A DNA stretch of 64,000 nucleotides from Bordetella flabilis (GTDB lineage: Bacteria > Pseudomonadota > Gammaproteobacteria > Burkholderiales > Burkholderiaceae_B). Where the stretch lies: assembly GCF_001676725.1 (NCBI RefSeq), contig NZ_CP016172.1:3162001-3226000 (forward strand). The letters run 5' to 3'. The notes below the pieces were generated by a model. That model was not told the DNA's origin. It worked only from the letters and a program-made list of their open reading frames with translations, and did not search any database. The position numbers were made by a program, and so were the translations under genes. Positions within the stretch are counted from its first letter, which is position 1; the number at the start of each line of letters is the position of its first letter. Positions 37,150-46,155 of this stretch are shown piece by piece.

Positions 37150-37575
37150 ATGACCGACAAAGCACTCCCCTCCAAGGAAGACATCCAGGCGCGCCTGCTG
37201 CGCGGCCCCTACCACCAGTGGCTCGGCATCGAGGTCCTGTCCGTGGCCGAGGGCGAGATCGAACTGCGCGCGCGCTGGCGCGAGGAATGGGTCGTCAACC
37301 CGGACAAGCGATACACGCACGGCGGCATCCTGGCCGCGCTGGTGGACCTGACCGCCGACTGGGCCCTGGTGTCGAGCACGGGGCGCGGCGTACCGACCAT
37401 CGACCTGCGCGTGGACTACCACCGCGCCGCCCTGCCGGGCGACCTGGTGGCCAAGGGCAAGGTCATCAAGTTCGGCTCGCAGGTGTCGGTGGCCGAAGCG
37501 CAGGTGTTCGACAAGGACGGCAAGCTGGTGGCCAGCGGCCGCGGCGTCTACTCGACCGCGGCGCCGCAAGCCTGA
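37150..37575 (+). CDS. PaaI-type hotdog-fold thioesterase
   Basis: A 141-residue hotdog protein. NPDKRYTHGGILAALVDLTADWAL carries the HGG/Asp active-site region of PaaI-like thioesterases, and TIDLRVDYHRAALPGDLVAKGKV the following strands. It hydrolyses acyl-CoA, perhaps releasing stalled intermediates from the ligase encoded next. The ribosome site is weak (GAGA). Upstream in-frame codons overlap the reductase gene and were not used. Confidence 0.9.
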   Translation: MTDKALPSKEDIQARLLRGPYHQWLGIEVLSVAEGEIELRARWREEWVVNPDKRYTHGGILAALVDLTADWALVSSTGRGVPTIDLRVDYHRAALPGDLVAKGKVIKFGSQVSVAEAQVFDKDGKLVASGRGVYSTAAPQA

Positions 37576-37599
37576 TCCGTATCGACGCCGGATTCCGAG

Positions 37600-39099
37600 A
37601 TGCACATTCCGCACAACCTTGGCGACCTTATAGACCCGGCCGCCGACCCCGGCCGCGTGGCGCTGGTCGGGGTGGATGCCGACCTGCAGGAATCCCCCTG
37701 CACCTATGCCGAGCTGGATGCGATGGCCGAAGGCGTCGCGCAGGCGCTGCGGCAGCGGGGCTATGCGCCCGGCGACCGCATCGCCCTGCTGGCGGCCAAC
37801 TCCGTCCGCTATATCGGCGCGGTACTCGGGATCATGCGGGCCGGCCTGGTGGCGGTGCCGGTCAATTTCAAGTTCCCGGCCGCCACCATCGCCTACGTGC
37901 TGCAGGACAGCGGCGCCCGCCTGGTCCTGTACGACCCGCCGCGGCAGGCCAGCCTGCCGGCGGGGCTGGAGGCCATCGCGCTGCACGGCCCGTCCTTCCT
38001 GGAATTCCTGCGTCCCGGCCGCCAGGATTCCTACGCGCCGTCGCCGGACGACGTGGCCTTGATGCTGTATACGTCTGGGTCCACCGGGCGTCCCAAGGGC
38101 GTGCGCCTGTCGCATGCCGGCCAGTTGTGGACAGTACAAATGCGGCGGCGCGCCACGCCGCTGGACGATGAGCGTGCGCTGATCGCCGCGCCGCTTTATC
38201 ACATGAACGCCCTGGCGCTGGCCTTCCTCTCGGTGGGCAGCCATGCCACCACCGTCTTGCTGCCGCAGTTCACGGCGTCGGCCTATATCCGCTGTATCGG
38301 GCACTATCGCTGCACCTGGCTGACCGCGGTGCCGCCCATGATCGCCATGATGCTGCGCGAACGCGAGCTGCTGGCCGGCGCCGACCTGTCATCGGTGAAG
38401 GTCATACGCATGGGGTCGGCGCCGGTCAGCGCCAGCCTGCTGACGCAGATCCATGCCATGCTGCCCAACGCGCGTGTCATCAACGCCTATGGCACGACGG
38501 AGGGCGGGCCGGTGGTCTTCGGTCCGCATCCGCAAGGCCTGCCGACGCCGCCCATGTCCGTGGGCTACCCGCATCCCGCCGTGTCGGTGCGCCTGGCGCC
38601 CGGTCCGGCCGACGGGCCGGACCAGGGCATCCTGGAGCTCAAGAGCCCGGGCCTGATGCTGGGCTACCACCAGCGTCCCGACCTGGCGGATCCCTTCACG
38701 GCCGACGGCCATTACGCCACCGGCGACGTGTTCCGCCGCGATGCCGACGGCTTCTACTTCTTCGTCGGCCGGCGCGACGACATGTTCGTCAGCGGCGGCG
38801 AAAACATCTATCCCGGCGAAGTGGAAAAGATGCTGGAACAGCATCCGGCCGTGCAACAGGCCTGCGTGGTCCCGGTGGACGACGAGATCAAGGGCCAGAA
38901 ACCGGTGGCCTATATCGTGTTGCGGCCGGGCCATGCCGCCGACGCGGAAGAGATCAAGCGCTACGCCCTGGCGCACGCGCCGGCCTACCAGCATCCGCGC
39001 CAGGTATGGTTCGTCGATGCCCTGCCGCTGGCTTCCACCAACAAGATCGACCGCAACCAGTTGCTGCGCGACGCCGCATCCCGCCTGGGACAGGCTTGA
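37600..39099 (+). CDS. AMP-dependent acyl-CoA ligase
   Basis: A 499-residue ANL-family enzyme. The P-loop MLYTSGSTGRPKG, A5 motif INAYGTTEGGP, hinge FVGRRDDMFVSGGENIYPGEVE and C-terminal lysine in STNKIDRNQL are all present, so it should adenylate a carboxylic acid and form a CoA thioester. It is the central catabolic enzyme of the operon, placed between the two ABC importers, and probably activates the imported acid. Which acid is unknown. Confidence 0.93.
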   Translation: MHIPHNLGDLIDPAADPGRVALVGVDADLQESPCTYAELDAMAEGVAQALRQRGYAPGDRIALLAANSVRYIGAVLGIMRAGLVAVPVNFKFPAATIAYVLQDSGARLVLYDPPRQASLPAGLEAIALHGPSFLEFLRPGRQDSYAPSPDDVALMLYTSGSTGRPKGVRLSHAGQLWTVQMRRRATPLDDERALIAAPLYHMNALALAFLSVGSHATTVLLPQFTASAYIRCIGHYRCTWLTAVPPMIAMMLRERELLAGADLSSVKVIRMGSAPVSASLLTQIHAMLPNARVINAYGTTEGGPVVFGPHPQGLPTPPMSVGYPHPAVSVRLAPGPADGPDQGILELKSPGLMLGYHQRPDLADPFTADGHYATGDVFRRDADGFYFFVGRRDDMFVSGGENIYPGEVEKMLEQHPAVQQACVVPVDDEIKGQKPVAYIVLRPGHAADAEEIKRYALAHAPAYQHPRQVWFVDALPLASTNKIDRNQLLRDAASRLGQA

Positions 39100-39125
39100 A
39101 CACCCTCACTTTGCAAGGATTGTCC

Positions 39126-40202
39126 ATGCGCTATTCCCTCCCCCGCGTCGTGGCCGGCCTGCTGGCCGCCATGGCGGCCGCTCCCGCCCTTGCCCTGGAC
39201 GAAGTCACCGTCGCGCTGGCCATTCCGCCGGCCGTGCACGATGGCGCGCCGTACGCGGCGGCCGACGAGCTGGGTTACTTCAAGCAGGAGAACCTGTCCG
39301 TCAAGACCATCGTGTTCCAGGGCGCCGGCGCCCTGCTGCCCCAGGTTGCCGGCAAGCGCGTGACCTTCGGCTATCCCACGTCGGAACCGGTGATCTCCAG
39401 CTACTTCAACGCCAAGGATGTCCTGCCGCTGCGCTACTTCTACAACGGCGTGCCCGGCAACACCATGGAGTTCGCGGTGCTGGCCGATTCGCCGGTCAAG
39501 ACCCTGGCGGATTTCAAGGACCGCCAGATCGGCGTGGGCGCGCTGACCTGGGGCACCATCCCCGGCGGCCGTGCGGCCTTGCGCACCGCCGGGCTGACGC
39601 CCGGCAAGGACGTCGAATTCGTCGCCGTCGGCGCACTGGCCTCCGGCTTCCAGGCGCTGAAGAGCGGACGCGTCGCGGCACTGAACTTCAACAGCAGCTG
39701 GAACGACATGCTGGAGATGTCCGGTACGCCTATACGCCGCATCGCTTATCCGCCGGTCTTCGCCGAGACGGCGGGCAACGGGTTCATTGCGCACGTCGAT
39801 ACCTTTCGCGACCATCCCGACCTGATGGTGCGCTTCGCGCGGGCCTACGCCAAGGCGCAGATCGCGTGCAGCGCCAATCCGGTCTATTGCGTGCAGGCCT
39901 GGTGGCGCGCCAATCCGCAGGCACGCCCCAGCGGCGGCGATGCCGACAAGGCCCTGGCCGATGCGGCCACGCTGCTGAGCCGCCGCCTGCAACGGGTGCT
40001 GTACACGCCATCCGGGCAGGCGCGCGTCCCGGGCTACTACGACCTCAAGGCCATCCAGGGCGGCATCGACGCCATGGCCAAGGCCGGCGAATACCCGTCG
40101 GCGAACGTGCCGGTGGACCAGATCTTCTCGAACCAGTTCATCAAGCAGATCAACGATTTCGATGCCGACGCGGTACGCGCGCAGGCAAAGGCGGCGAAAT
40201 GA
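39126..40202 (+). CDS. ABC transporter substrate-binding protein (NMT1-like), system 2
   Basis: A 358-residue protein with signal peptide (GLLAAMAAAPALA) followed by LDEVTVALAIPPAVHDGAPY and the NMT1-type segments ELGYFKQENL and KDRQIGVGALTWGT. It is diverged from the system-1 receptor and longer by about 30 residues. AAGGA precedes the start. Its stop overlaps the next start (ATGA). It presumably delivers a second, related ligand to the permease at 42398-43177. Confidence 0.9.
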   Translation: MRYSLPRVVAGLLAAMAAAPALALDEVTVALAIPPAVHDGAPYAAADELGYFKQENLSVKTIVFQGAGALLPQVAGKRVTFGYPTSEPVISSYFNAKDVLPLRYFYNGVPGNTMEFAVLADSPVKTLADFKDRQIGVGALTWGTIPGGRAALRTAGLTPGKDVEFVAVGALASGFQALKSGRVAALNFNSSWNDMLEMSGTPIRRIAYPPVFAETAGNGFIAHVDTFRDHPDLMVRFARAYAKAQIACSANPVYCVQAWWRANPQARPSGGDADKALADAATLLSRRLQRVLYTPSGQARVPGYYDLKAIQGGIDAMAKAGEYPSANVPVDQIFSNQFIKQINDFDADAVRAQAKAAK

Positions 40203-41575
40203 ACGCATCCACGCCCACCCTGCGCATCGAACCGCGCGATGCCGCCCTCGATGTCGCGCGGCGCGTCGTCCTGGGCGGTTTTCCCGCCGGCCCCGTCCGC
40301 GTGCAGGCTGAACTGCGGCATCCCGACGGCAGCCTGTGGCGCAGCGAAGCCGTGTTCCGCGCGGCGACCGACGGCTCGGTGGACCTGGGGCGTGATGCGC
40401 CCGAATCGGGCGACTGGGACGTGCCGGATCCGATGGCGCTGGTGTGGTCGATGCGGCGCGTCCAGGCGCCCACCGACGCCGACCGCACCGATGAAGTCGA
40501 TGCCTTGTCGATCGAGGTGCGGGCCGAAAGCCCGGACGGACATGCGCAGGCCCGGGCCACGATGCTGCAACGCTATGTGGTGGACGGGGTCACGCGCCAG
40601 GAGATCCGCGACGATGGCCTGGTCGGCACCGTCTTCCGGCCGGCCGGCGCGGGGCCGCATCCCGCCATCATCGTGCTGAACGGATCGGGCGGCGGCATCC
40701 CACGCCAACGCGCCGCGCTCTACGCGGCGCACGGCTATACCGCCTTCGCACTGGGTTACTTCAAGGCGCCGGGACTGCCCGCCTACATCTCGCGCACGCC
40801 GCTGGAGTATTTCGAACGGGCGCTGGCGTGGACGCGCCGCGTCCTGGCCCCCGCACGCGGCTTCGTCGCCGTGACCGGACAGTCGCGCGGCGGCGAGCTG
40901 ACCCTGCTGCTGGCGTCCCGCTTCCCCGACCTGGTCAACGCCGCCATCGCCTACGTGCCGAGCGCCGTCGTCCATGGCACGCTGCGCGCCGGGCAGCCCG
41001 GCGAGGCGCCCGACGCGCCGGTCTGGACCTGGCAGGGCGAACCCCTGCCCAATGTCTGGCAGGACAATCCGCAGGCGGACTGGACGGCGTTCCACCAACG
41101 CCCCGAGGGCGACGCGCCGGTGCGCCAGGCCGCCGCCTTCCTCAGCCCCTTGCGCAATCCTGCCGCCGTACGCGCGGCCCGCATCCCGATCGAGCGCATC
41201 GCAGGGCCTGTCATGCTGGTCTCCGGCACGGACGACGGCTTCTGGCCCTCGACGCAGTTCAGCGAGCAGATCGCCGCCGACCTGGCCGCGCATGGCCACC
41301 GCTGGCCGGTGCGGCACGTGCGCGGCGAAGGCGCCGGCCATGCCATCGGACTGCCCAACGTACCGACGACGTTGATCGCCAAGCCGCATCCCGTGGCTGG
41401 CGTGGTTCTGACCGGCGGGGGCACGCCGGCCGCCAACGCGCAGGCCAACGCGGAGTCCTGGGAAGCCGTACAGGCCTTCCTGGCCGACGCCTATGCGGCG
41501 CATGGCGCCCAAGCGTCGCAAGGTGCCCCGGGGGTGCCGGGCGCGCATGGAGCACCTGGCGGGGCGCCGGCATGA
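40199..41575 (+). CDS. BAAT-family acyl-CoA thioesterase/acyltransferase-like alpha/beta hydrolase
   Basis: A 458-residue protein. The N-terminal beta-sandwich (LGGFPAGPVRVQAELRHPDG) and C-terminal alpha/beta-hydrolase domain are those of acyl-CoA thioester hydrolase/BAAT proteins. The nucleophile is Ser in GQSRGGE, the acid is in GTDDGFW and the His in GAGHAIGLP. The last 20 residues are a Gly-Ala-Pro low-complexity tail resembling Gly-X-Y repeats (GAPGVPGAHGAPGG), probably not functional collagen. It overlaps both neighbours by 4 bp. Bacterial members are poorly characterised. Confidence 0.88.
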   Translation: MNASTPTLRIEPRDAALDVARRVVLGGFPAGPVRVQAELRHPDGSLWRSEAVFRAATDGSVDLGRDAPESGDWDVPDPMALVWSMRRVQAPTDADRTDEVDALSIEVRAESPDGHAQARATMLQRYVVDGVTRQEIRDDGLVGTVFRPAGAGPHPAIIVLNGSGGGIPRQRAALYAAHGYTAFALGYFKAPGLPAYISRTPLEYFERALAWTRRVLAPARGFVAVTGQSRGGELTLLLASRFPDLVNAAIAYVPSAVVHGTLRAGQPGEAPDAPVWTWQGEPLPNVWQDNPQADWTAFHQRPEGDAPVRQAAAFLSPLRNPAAVRAARIPIERIAGPVMLVSGTDDGFWPSTQFSEQIAADLAAHGHRWPVRHVRGEGAGHAIGLPNVPTTLIAKPHPVAGVVLTGGGTPAANAQANAESWEAVQAFLADAYAAHGAQASQGAPGVPGAHGAPGGAPA

Positions 41576-42414
41576 GGGGAGCGGCCGATCCCTCCGCCAG
41601 CGCGCCCGCGGCCCCTGGGCTGGCGCAAGCCGGGCCCGCCAACCCGGCACGGCCCGCGCTGGCGCTGAAAGGCGTGGGCCTGACCTATCCGACGCGGCGC
41701 GGGCGCATCCAGGCCCTGACCGGCATCGACCTGGACATCGCGGCTGGGGAGTTCGTCGCGGTACTCGGGCCTTCCGGCTGCGGCAAATCCACCCTGCTCA
41801 AGCTGGCCGCCGGGCTGCTGGATGCGACCGAGGGCGACATCCGCCTGGGCGACGAGCCGATACGCGGTCCCAGCCGGCGCACTGGCGTGGTGTTCCAGAA
41901 GCCGAACCTGCTGCCCTGGAAGACGGTCCTGGACAATGTGCTGCTGCCGGCCGCGACACTGGGGCTGCCTGCCGGGCCGGCGCGCGAGCGCGCCCAGGCC
42001 CTGCTGGAGCTGGTGTCGCTGGGCGGCTTCGCCCGCAACTATCCCGGCGAGCTGTCCGGCGGCATGCAGCAACGCGTGGGCATCGCGCGCATGCTTTTGC
42101 CGGACCCGGACCTGCTGCTGATGGACGAACCCTTCGCCGCCCTGGACGCGCTGACGCGCGAGGCGCTGACGCTGGAACTGCAGCGCATCTGGAGCACGCA
42201 GCGCAAGTCCGTGCTGTTCATCACGCACAGCATTCCGGAGGCAGTGTTCCTGGCGGACCGCATCCTGGTCATGTCCAGCCGCCCCGGCCGCATCGTGGAA
42301 GACTACCGGCCCGAGTTGCCGCGTCCCCGCACCCTCGACACCCTGGGCGATGCCGCGTTCAACGCGGCCTGCCAGCACCTGCGACGCCATTTCACCCATG
42401 CTGAAACGCCTTGA
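41572..42414 (+). CDS. ABC transporter ATP-binding protein, NitT/TauT type, system 2
   Basis: A 280-residue ATPase: Walker A GPSGCGKST, Q-loop FQKPNLLPW, signature LSGGMQQRVGIAR, Walker B LLMDEP, switch THSIPEA. A 30-residue Ala/Pro-rich N-terminal extension precedes the domain. It starts inside the hydrolase stop (ATGA at 41572) and its 3' end overlaps the permease gene by 17 bp. It powers the second importer. Confidence 0.93.
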   Translation: MRGAADPSASAPAAPGLAQAGPANPARPALALKGVGLTYPTRRGRIQALTGIDLDIAAGEFVAVLGPSGCGKSTLLKLAAGLLDATEGDIRLGDEPIRGPSRRTGVVFQKPNLLPWKTVLDNVLLPAATLGLPAGPARERAQALLELVSLGGFARNYPGELSGGMQQRVGIARMLLPDPDLLLMDEPFAALDALTREALTLELQRIWSTQRKSVLFITHSIPEAVFLADRILVMSSRPGRIVEDYRPELPRPRTLDTLGDAAFNAACQHLRRHFTHAETP

Positions 42415-43177
42415 TCCGACTTCCCTGCTGTATCCGCTGATCAGCCTGGCCGTCCTGGTGGCGATATGGCACTGGGCCATCCGCCTCTTCGCCATTCCCG
42501 ACTATCTGCTGCCTCCGCCCGGCGCGGTATTCGCCGCCCTGTACGAGGGCTTCGCCAGCGGATCGCTGTGGCCGCACATCGGCGCCACGCTCGCCGAAAC
42601 GCTGGGCGGCTATGTCATCGGTTGTGTGCTCGCCGTGCTGATGGGCGCGCTGCTGGCGGAATCGCGTACCTTCGAACGCTTTTTCTATCCGCTGCTGATC
42701 GGCCTGCAGGCCATGCCCAAGGTCGCCCTGGGCCCCATCATCCTGGTGTGGTTCGGCTTCGGGATGACGTCCAAGGTCGTGCTCGTGGCCCTGGTGTGCT
42801 TCTTCCCCTTGTTCGTCAATACCGTCAACGGCATCAAGCGCACCGACACGGAACTGCTGGACGCGTGCCGGGCGTTCTCGGCCAGCCGCCGCTACCTGCT
42901 GCTGCACGTCAAGCTGCCCGCGGCCGCCAGCGATATTTTTTCAGGCCTGCAGATCGGCGTATCGATGGCGCTGATCGGTGCAGTGGTGGGCGAGTTCCTG
43001 TCGGCCCAGCAGGGCCTGGGCTACCTGATCGCCTCCGCGTCCGTCAGCATGAGCCTGTCGACCATGTTCGCCGGCGTGCTGCTGCTGGCGGCGATCGGCC
43101 TGATCGGCTCCATGCTGATGCGCGCCCTGCACCGGCACGTCGTGTTCTGGGAATCGCGGGGCGACCGCTCGTCCTGA
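42398..43177 (+). CDS. ABC transporter permease, NitT/TauT type, system 2
   Basis: A 259-residue permease with about six helices and the EAA-like loop LLDACRAFSASRRYLLLHVKLP. It begins 17 bp before the ATPase stop, consistent with coupled translation, and is the last gene of the operon. A GC hairpin follows. Confidence 0.93.
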   Translation: MLKRLDPTSLLYPLISLAVLVAIWHWAIRLFAIPDYLLPPPGAVFAALYEGFASGSLWPHIGATLAETLGGYVIGCVLAVLMGALLAESRTFERFFYPLLIGLQAMPKVALGPIILVWFGFGMTSKVVLVALVCFFPLFVNTVNGIKRTDTELLDACRAFSASRRYLLLHVKLPAAASDIFSGLQIGVSMALIGAVVGEFLSAQQGLGYLIASASVSMSLSTMFAGVLLLAAIGLIGSMLMRALHRHVVFWESRGDRSS

Positions 43178-43186
43178 AGGCGGTAC

Positions 43187-43207
43187 GCCGCCCCGCACGC
43201 GGGCGGC
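43187..43207. terminator. Hairpin between convergent permease and lyase genes
   Basis: GCCGCCC and GGGCGGC form a 7-bp stem with a 7-nt loop in the 47-bp gap between the two converging genes. It could act in both directions; no T-tract is present. Confidence 0.4.
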
Positions 43208-43224
43208 TCCATCGCACCGGCCTG

Positions 43225-44787
43225 CTACGGCTTGGCCCTGACCAGCACATCGAAGGCCTGGTCCAGCTTGTCCTGCGCGGCCGTCAGGCGATCCCGCGCG
43301 GTCTGCACCCAGGCCTTGTCGGCGGCCAGGCGCTGGCTGGCTTCGCCCAGCATGCGCGTCACTTCGGCCGGTTGCGGGCCACCCAGGCCCTGGCTGGACG
43401 CCACCATGTTCTGCGCGGTCAGCACCTGGCGAAAGCGCGCCTCGTCCAGGGGCAGCTTGGCGTTGTCGATGCCGAAGGACTTGGCGGCGGCCGTGTAGAT
43501 GCGCTGCGCCTCGGCATAGGGCAGCTCCGCAGGCTTCAGGTTGTTCTGCCGGCCATAGGTCACCAGGTTCGACGCGAAATGATGGCCGATGCGAAACGGC
43601 ACGTTGGCGTCGCGCTGCAGCACATCCGCGAGCTCCGTGGTCGTCGAGTAGTCCGCATCCACTTCCGCCAGCGCACGCTCGCGGTTCAGGACCAGGCCGC
43701 CCAGCATGTCGTCCAGCTTCAGGTACATGTCGATGGCGGCATCCACCGCGTCCTGGGCCTGTTCGCGCTTGTAGTCCGGCATGCCAGGCGTGACGTTGTG
43801 CGCCACCACCAGCGCCGTCATCGCCGCGCCCACCGTTTCGCTGGCCTGCAGCCGCACCACGTTCAGCGCGTACGGATTGCGTTTCTGGGGCATGATGCTG
43901 CTGGTCCCCGTCAGCTTGCCTTCCTGCAGCATCAGCCAGGGTTTGGTCTGGTGGTACTGGGTATGCACGTCCTGCACGAAGGCTCCCACGCTCAGGGCCA
44001 TCGTGCTGGCCAGGCTCGCGGCCTCCGCGCCGATGTCGATCTGCGCGAACTGGTTGGCATCGTAGGAGTTCTCCACCACGCCGTCGAAGCCGAGCAGCTC
44101 GGCCAGGCGCTTGCGGTTCACCGGAAAGCTGGACGTGCCCAGGGCCGCCGATCCCATGGGGCTGAGGTTGACCCGCGCATAGGCTTCGCGCAGGCGGGCC
44201 GCGTCACGGTCGAGTACGGCGGAAAAGCCCAACAGGTAATGGCCATAAGTGGTGGGCTGCGCCTGCACGCCGTTGGTGTAGGCCGGCACGATGGCGTCGG
44301 CGTATTTCTGCGCCAGCGCATTGACGCTGTCGTGCGCCTGGTTCAGCGCCTCGTACAGGTCGAGCAGCCGGTCGCGCAACATCACGCGGCGCGTGGTGGC
44401 CAGGATGTCCTGGCGGCTGCGTCCGGAATGCATGCGTGTCGCGTCCGGCCCGGCGATACGGGTGATCAGCGGCTCCACCTGCAGGTAATCGCCGGGCCGC
44501 TTGCCGCCCGGCTTGTCGCCGTCGGCGATCACCTGCGCCACGGCGCGCGCCGTTTTCTGGCCGATGTCGCGCGGCATGATGCCCTGCTCCACCGTCATCA
44601 CGGTGGCGGCCTTGTTGAATTCACCCAGCCAATAGAAGTCGTCGTGGCGCGAGGCCGCCCGGACGGTGTCGTTGCCGGCGGCGTGCGCGCACGCGCTGAA
44701 CAGGATCATGGTCATCAGGCCGGCGGCCGCCGCGGCGCGCGGCGCGCCACGACCTGCCACGCATGGGCGGGGGTCGGTGTGGGTCAT
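43225..44787 (-). CDS. Exported argininosuccinate lyase/fumarase-superfamily lyase
   Basis: A 520-residue protein whose body matches the argininosuccinate lyase/adenylosuccinate lyase/fumarase superfamily: MHSGRSRQD near residue 118, GSAALGTSSFP in the middle and the signature GTSSIMPQKRNP, with the catalytic Ser loop. Unlike cytoplasmic relatives, it starts with an arginine-containing n-region and a hydrophobic stretch (AAAAAGLMTMILFSACAHA) that looks like a signal peptide, cleaved near AHA-A; FSAC could alternatively be a lipobox. The enzyme would then eliminate fumarate or a similar acid in the periplasm. The reaction is unknown. Confidence 0.82.
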   Translation of the reverse strand: MTHTDPRPCVAGRGAPRAAAAAGLMTMILFSACAHAAGNDTVRAASRHDDFYWLGEFNKAATVMTVEQGIMPRDIGQKTARAVAQVIADGDKPGGKRPGDYLQVEPLITRIAGPDATRMHSGRSRQDILATTRRVMLRDRLLDLYEALNQAHDSVNALAQKYADAIVPAYTNGVQAQPTTYGHYLLGFSAVLDRDAARLREAYARVNLSPMGSAALGTSSFPVNRKRLAELLGFDGVVENSYDANQFAQIDIGAEAASLASTMALSVGAFVQDVHTQYHQTKPWLMLQEGKLTGTSSIMPQKRNPYALNVVRLQASETVGAAMTALVVAHNVTPGMPDYKREQAQDAVDAAIDMYLKLDDMLGGLVLNRERALAEVDADYSTTTELADVLQRDANVPFRIGHHFASNLVTYGRQNNLKPAELPYAEAQRIYTAAAKSFGIDNAKLPLDEARFRQVLTAQNMVASSQGLGGPQPAEVTRMLGEASQRLAADKAWVQTARDRLTAAQDKLDQAFDVLVRAKP

Positions 44788-44921
44788 GTTCTCTCCTCGT
44801 ATGCATGGCCCATCGACGGCGGCGATGGCGCCGGACCGGGCCCGTACGCGATCATACGTCGGATGGCGGTCCCGTCCCGGGCATCCGGTATCCGTGGCGG
44901 AAACGGCGGCCGGGACGTCGC

Positions 44922-45035
44922 GGCGGCGGGATACGACTGCGGCGGCGGGATACGACTGCGGCGGCGGGATACGACTGCGGCGGCGGGATACGACTGCGGC
45001 GGCGGGATACGACTGCGGCGGCGGGATACGACTGC
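44922..45035. repeat. Six perfect tandem copies of a 19-bp repeat
   Basis: The unit GGCGGCGGGATACGACTGC is repeated six times without error (44922, 44941, 44960, 44979, 44998, 45017). It lies in the 298-bp gap between the stop of the MDR gene (45086) and the start of the lyase gene (44787), so it is in the lyase upstream region. No other gene or site was recognised in that gap. It is not CRISPR-like, as there are no spacers. Copy number is likely variable between strains. Confidence 0.97.
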
Positions 45036-45085
45036 GGCGTCGGCGGCGGCCGGCGGCTCGACACCGTGCGGCCGGCCGGCCCGGG

Positions 45086-46069
45086 TCAGTCTTCCTCGCC
45101 GGTCGGATCGTCCACCGTTTCGTCGGGCGGCGGAGACAGCGTCACCACCAGCTTGCCGCGATTATGGCCGGACTGCAGTTGCTGCTGCGCGAATTCCATA
45201 TCGGCGAAAGCGAAGACCCGGGCCACCCTCACGCGCACCTTGCCGTTGTCGATCAGGTCGGCGATCTCCGCCAACTGCCGGCCGTCCGGCCGCGCGGTAT
45301 AGCGTCCGGCGCGGACCCCGCGTTCGCGGGCCCGTTCCTGGGACGGCTCGTTCAGCGTGGAGATAAGCGCGCCGCCTTCCTTGACGACGTTCCAGGAACG
45401 CTCCTGCGTGTGCCCGCCGATCAGGTCGAAGACCACATCGACATCGCGGGCCTCTTTCTCGAAATCCTCGTTCCTGTAGTCGATGACCCGGTCCGCGCCG
45501 AGGCCGTACAGGAACTCGGCGGCATCGCCCGAGGCGGTCGCGAAGACTTCCGCACCCGCGGCCTTGGCGAATTGCAGGGCCAGGTGGCCTACACCCCCGG
45601 AAGCCCCATGGATGAGCAGGCGTTGCCCGGCCTGCAGGCCTCCATGCTCGAATATGCCTTGCCACGCGGTCAGGCCGGCCAGCGGCACCGCGGCGGCCGT
45701 GGTGAAATCCAGCGACGCGGGTTTGCGGGCAATGGCCTCCGCCGGCACTGCAACGTAACGCGCATAGGCGCCCTGCCCTTGTCCCACGAAGGCGTAGACG
45801 GCCTGGCCCGTCGCAATGCCATGGCCCCGGGCGCCGATCGTCTCTTCGAGTATGCCGGCGCAATCGCGGCCCAGCGTATAGGGCAGCTGGTTCAGCCGGA
45901 CCAGCGGATACTTGCCTTCGCGGGTCTTGTAATCGACCGGATTGAGGCTGGCGGCCTCGACCCGTATCAGGGCCTGGCCCGCACCAGGCGTGGGAATGCC
46001 GACCCATTCCTGCTGCAATACGTGCGGGCCGCCGAAGCGGTGTATGCGATAGGCTTGCATCTGGCTCAT
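45086..46069 (-). CDS. Zinc-less MDR-family NADP-dependent oxidoreductase
   Basis: A 327-residue reductase with GroES-like domain (LGRDCAGILEE) and Rossmann motif GASGGVGHLALQ; zinc-ligand cysteines are missing. The sequence ends in an acidic tail, DETVDDPTGEED. It resembles YhdH/QOR-type enzymes that reduce quinones or activated alkenes. It lies 86 bp after the tartrate-dehydrogenase-like gene on the same strand and may share its transcript. Confidence 0.9.
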   Translation of the reverse strand: MSQMQAYRIHRFGGPHVLQQEWVGIPTPGAGQALIRVEAASLNPVDYKTREGKYPLVRLNQLPYTLGRDCAGILEETIGARGHGIATGQAVYAFVGQGQGAYARYVAVPAEAIARKPASLDFTTAAAVPLAGLTAWQGIFEHGGLQAGQRLLIHGASGGVGHLALQFAKAAGAEVFATASGDAAEFLYGLGADRVIDYRNEDFEKEARDVDVVFDLIGGHTQERSWNVVKEGGALISTLNEPSQERARERGVRAGRYTARPDGRQLAEIADLIDNGKVRVRVARVFAFADMEFAQQQLQSGHNRGKLVVTLSPPPDETVDDPTGEED

Positions 46070-46155
46070 GCGGGGCTCCCTTTCAGCACGGCGAAAGCGC
46101 AGGGCGACGCAAAGCCCATGCCGTCGCCGCTGCCCGATGGCTGGAGCCTTGGCGC

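Noticed and set aside
38741..41575. A 944-codon frame that would fuse the BAAT-type hydrolase to a long N-terminal region
   Set aside because: The upstream part is out of frame with the acyl-CoA ligase and the receptor gene; the hydrolase has its own coupled ATG at 40199.
44922..45035. CRISPR array
   Set aside because: Units abut directly without spacers, and no cas gene is present; it is a simple tandem repeat.
42466..45366. A 966-codon plus-strand open frame crossing the ABC permease, lyase antisense and tandem repeat
   Set aside because: Arginine/glycine-rich shadow kept open by high GC and by the 19-bp repeat; it contradicts well-supported genes on both strands.
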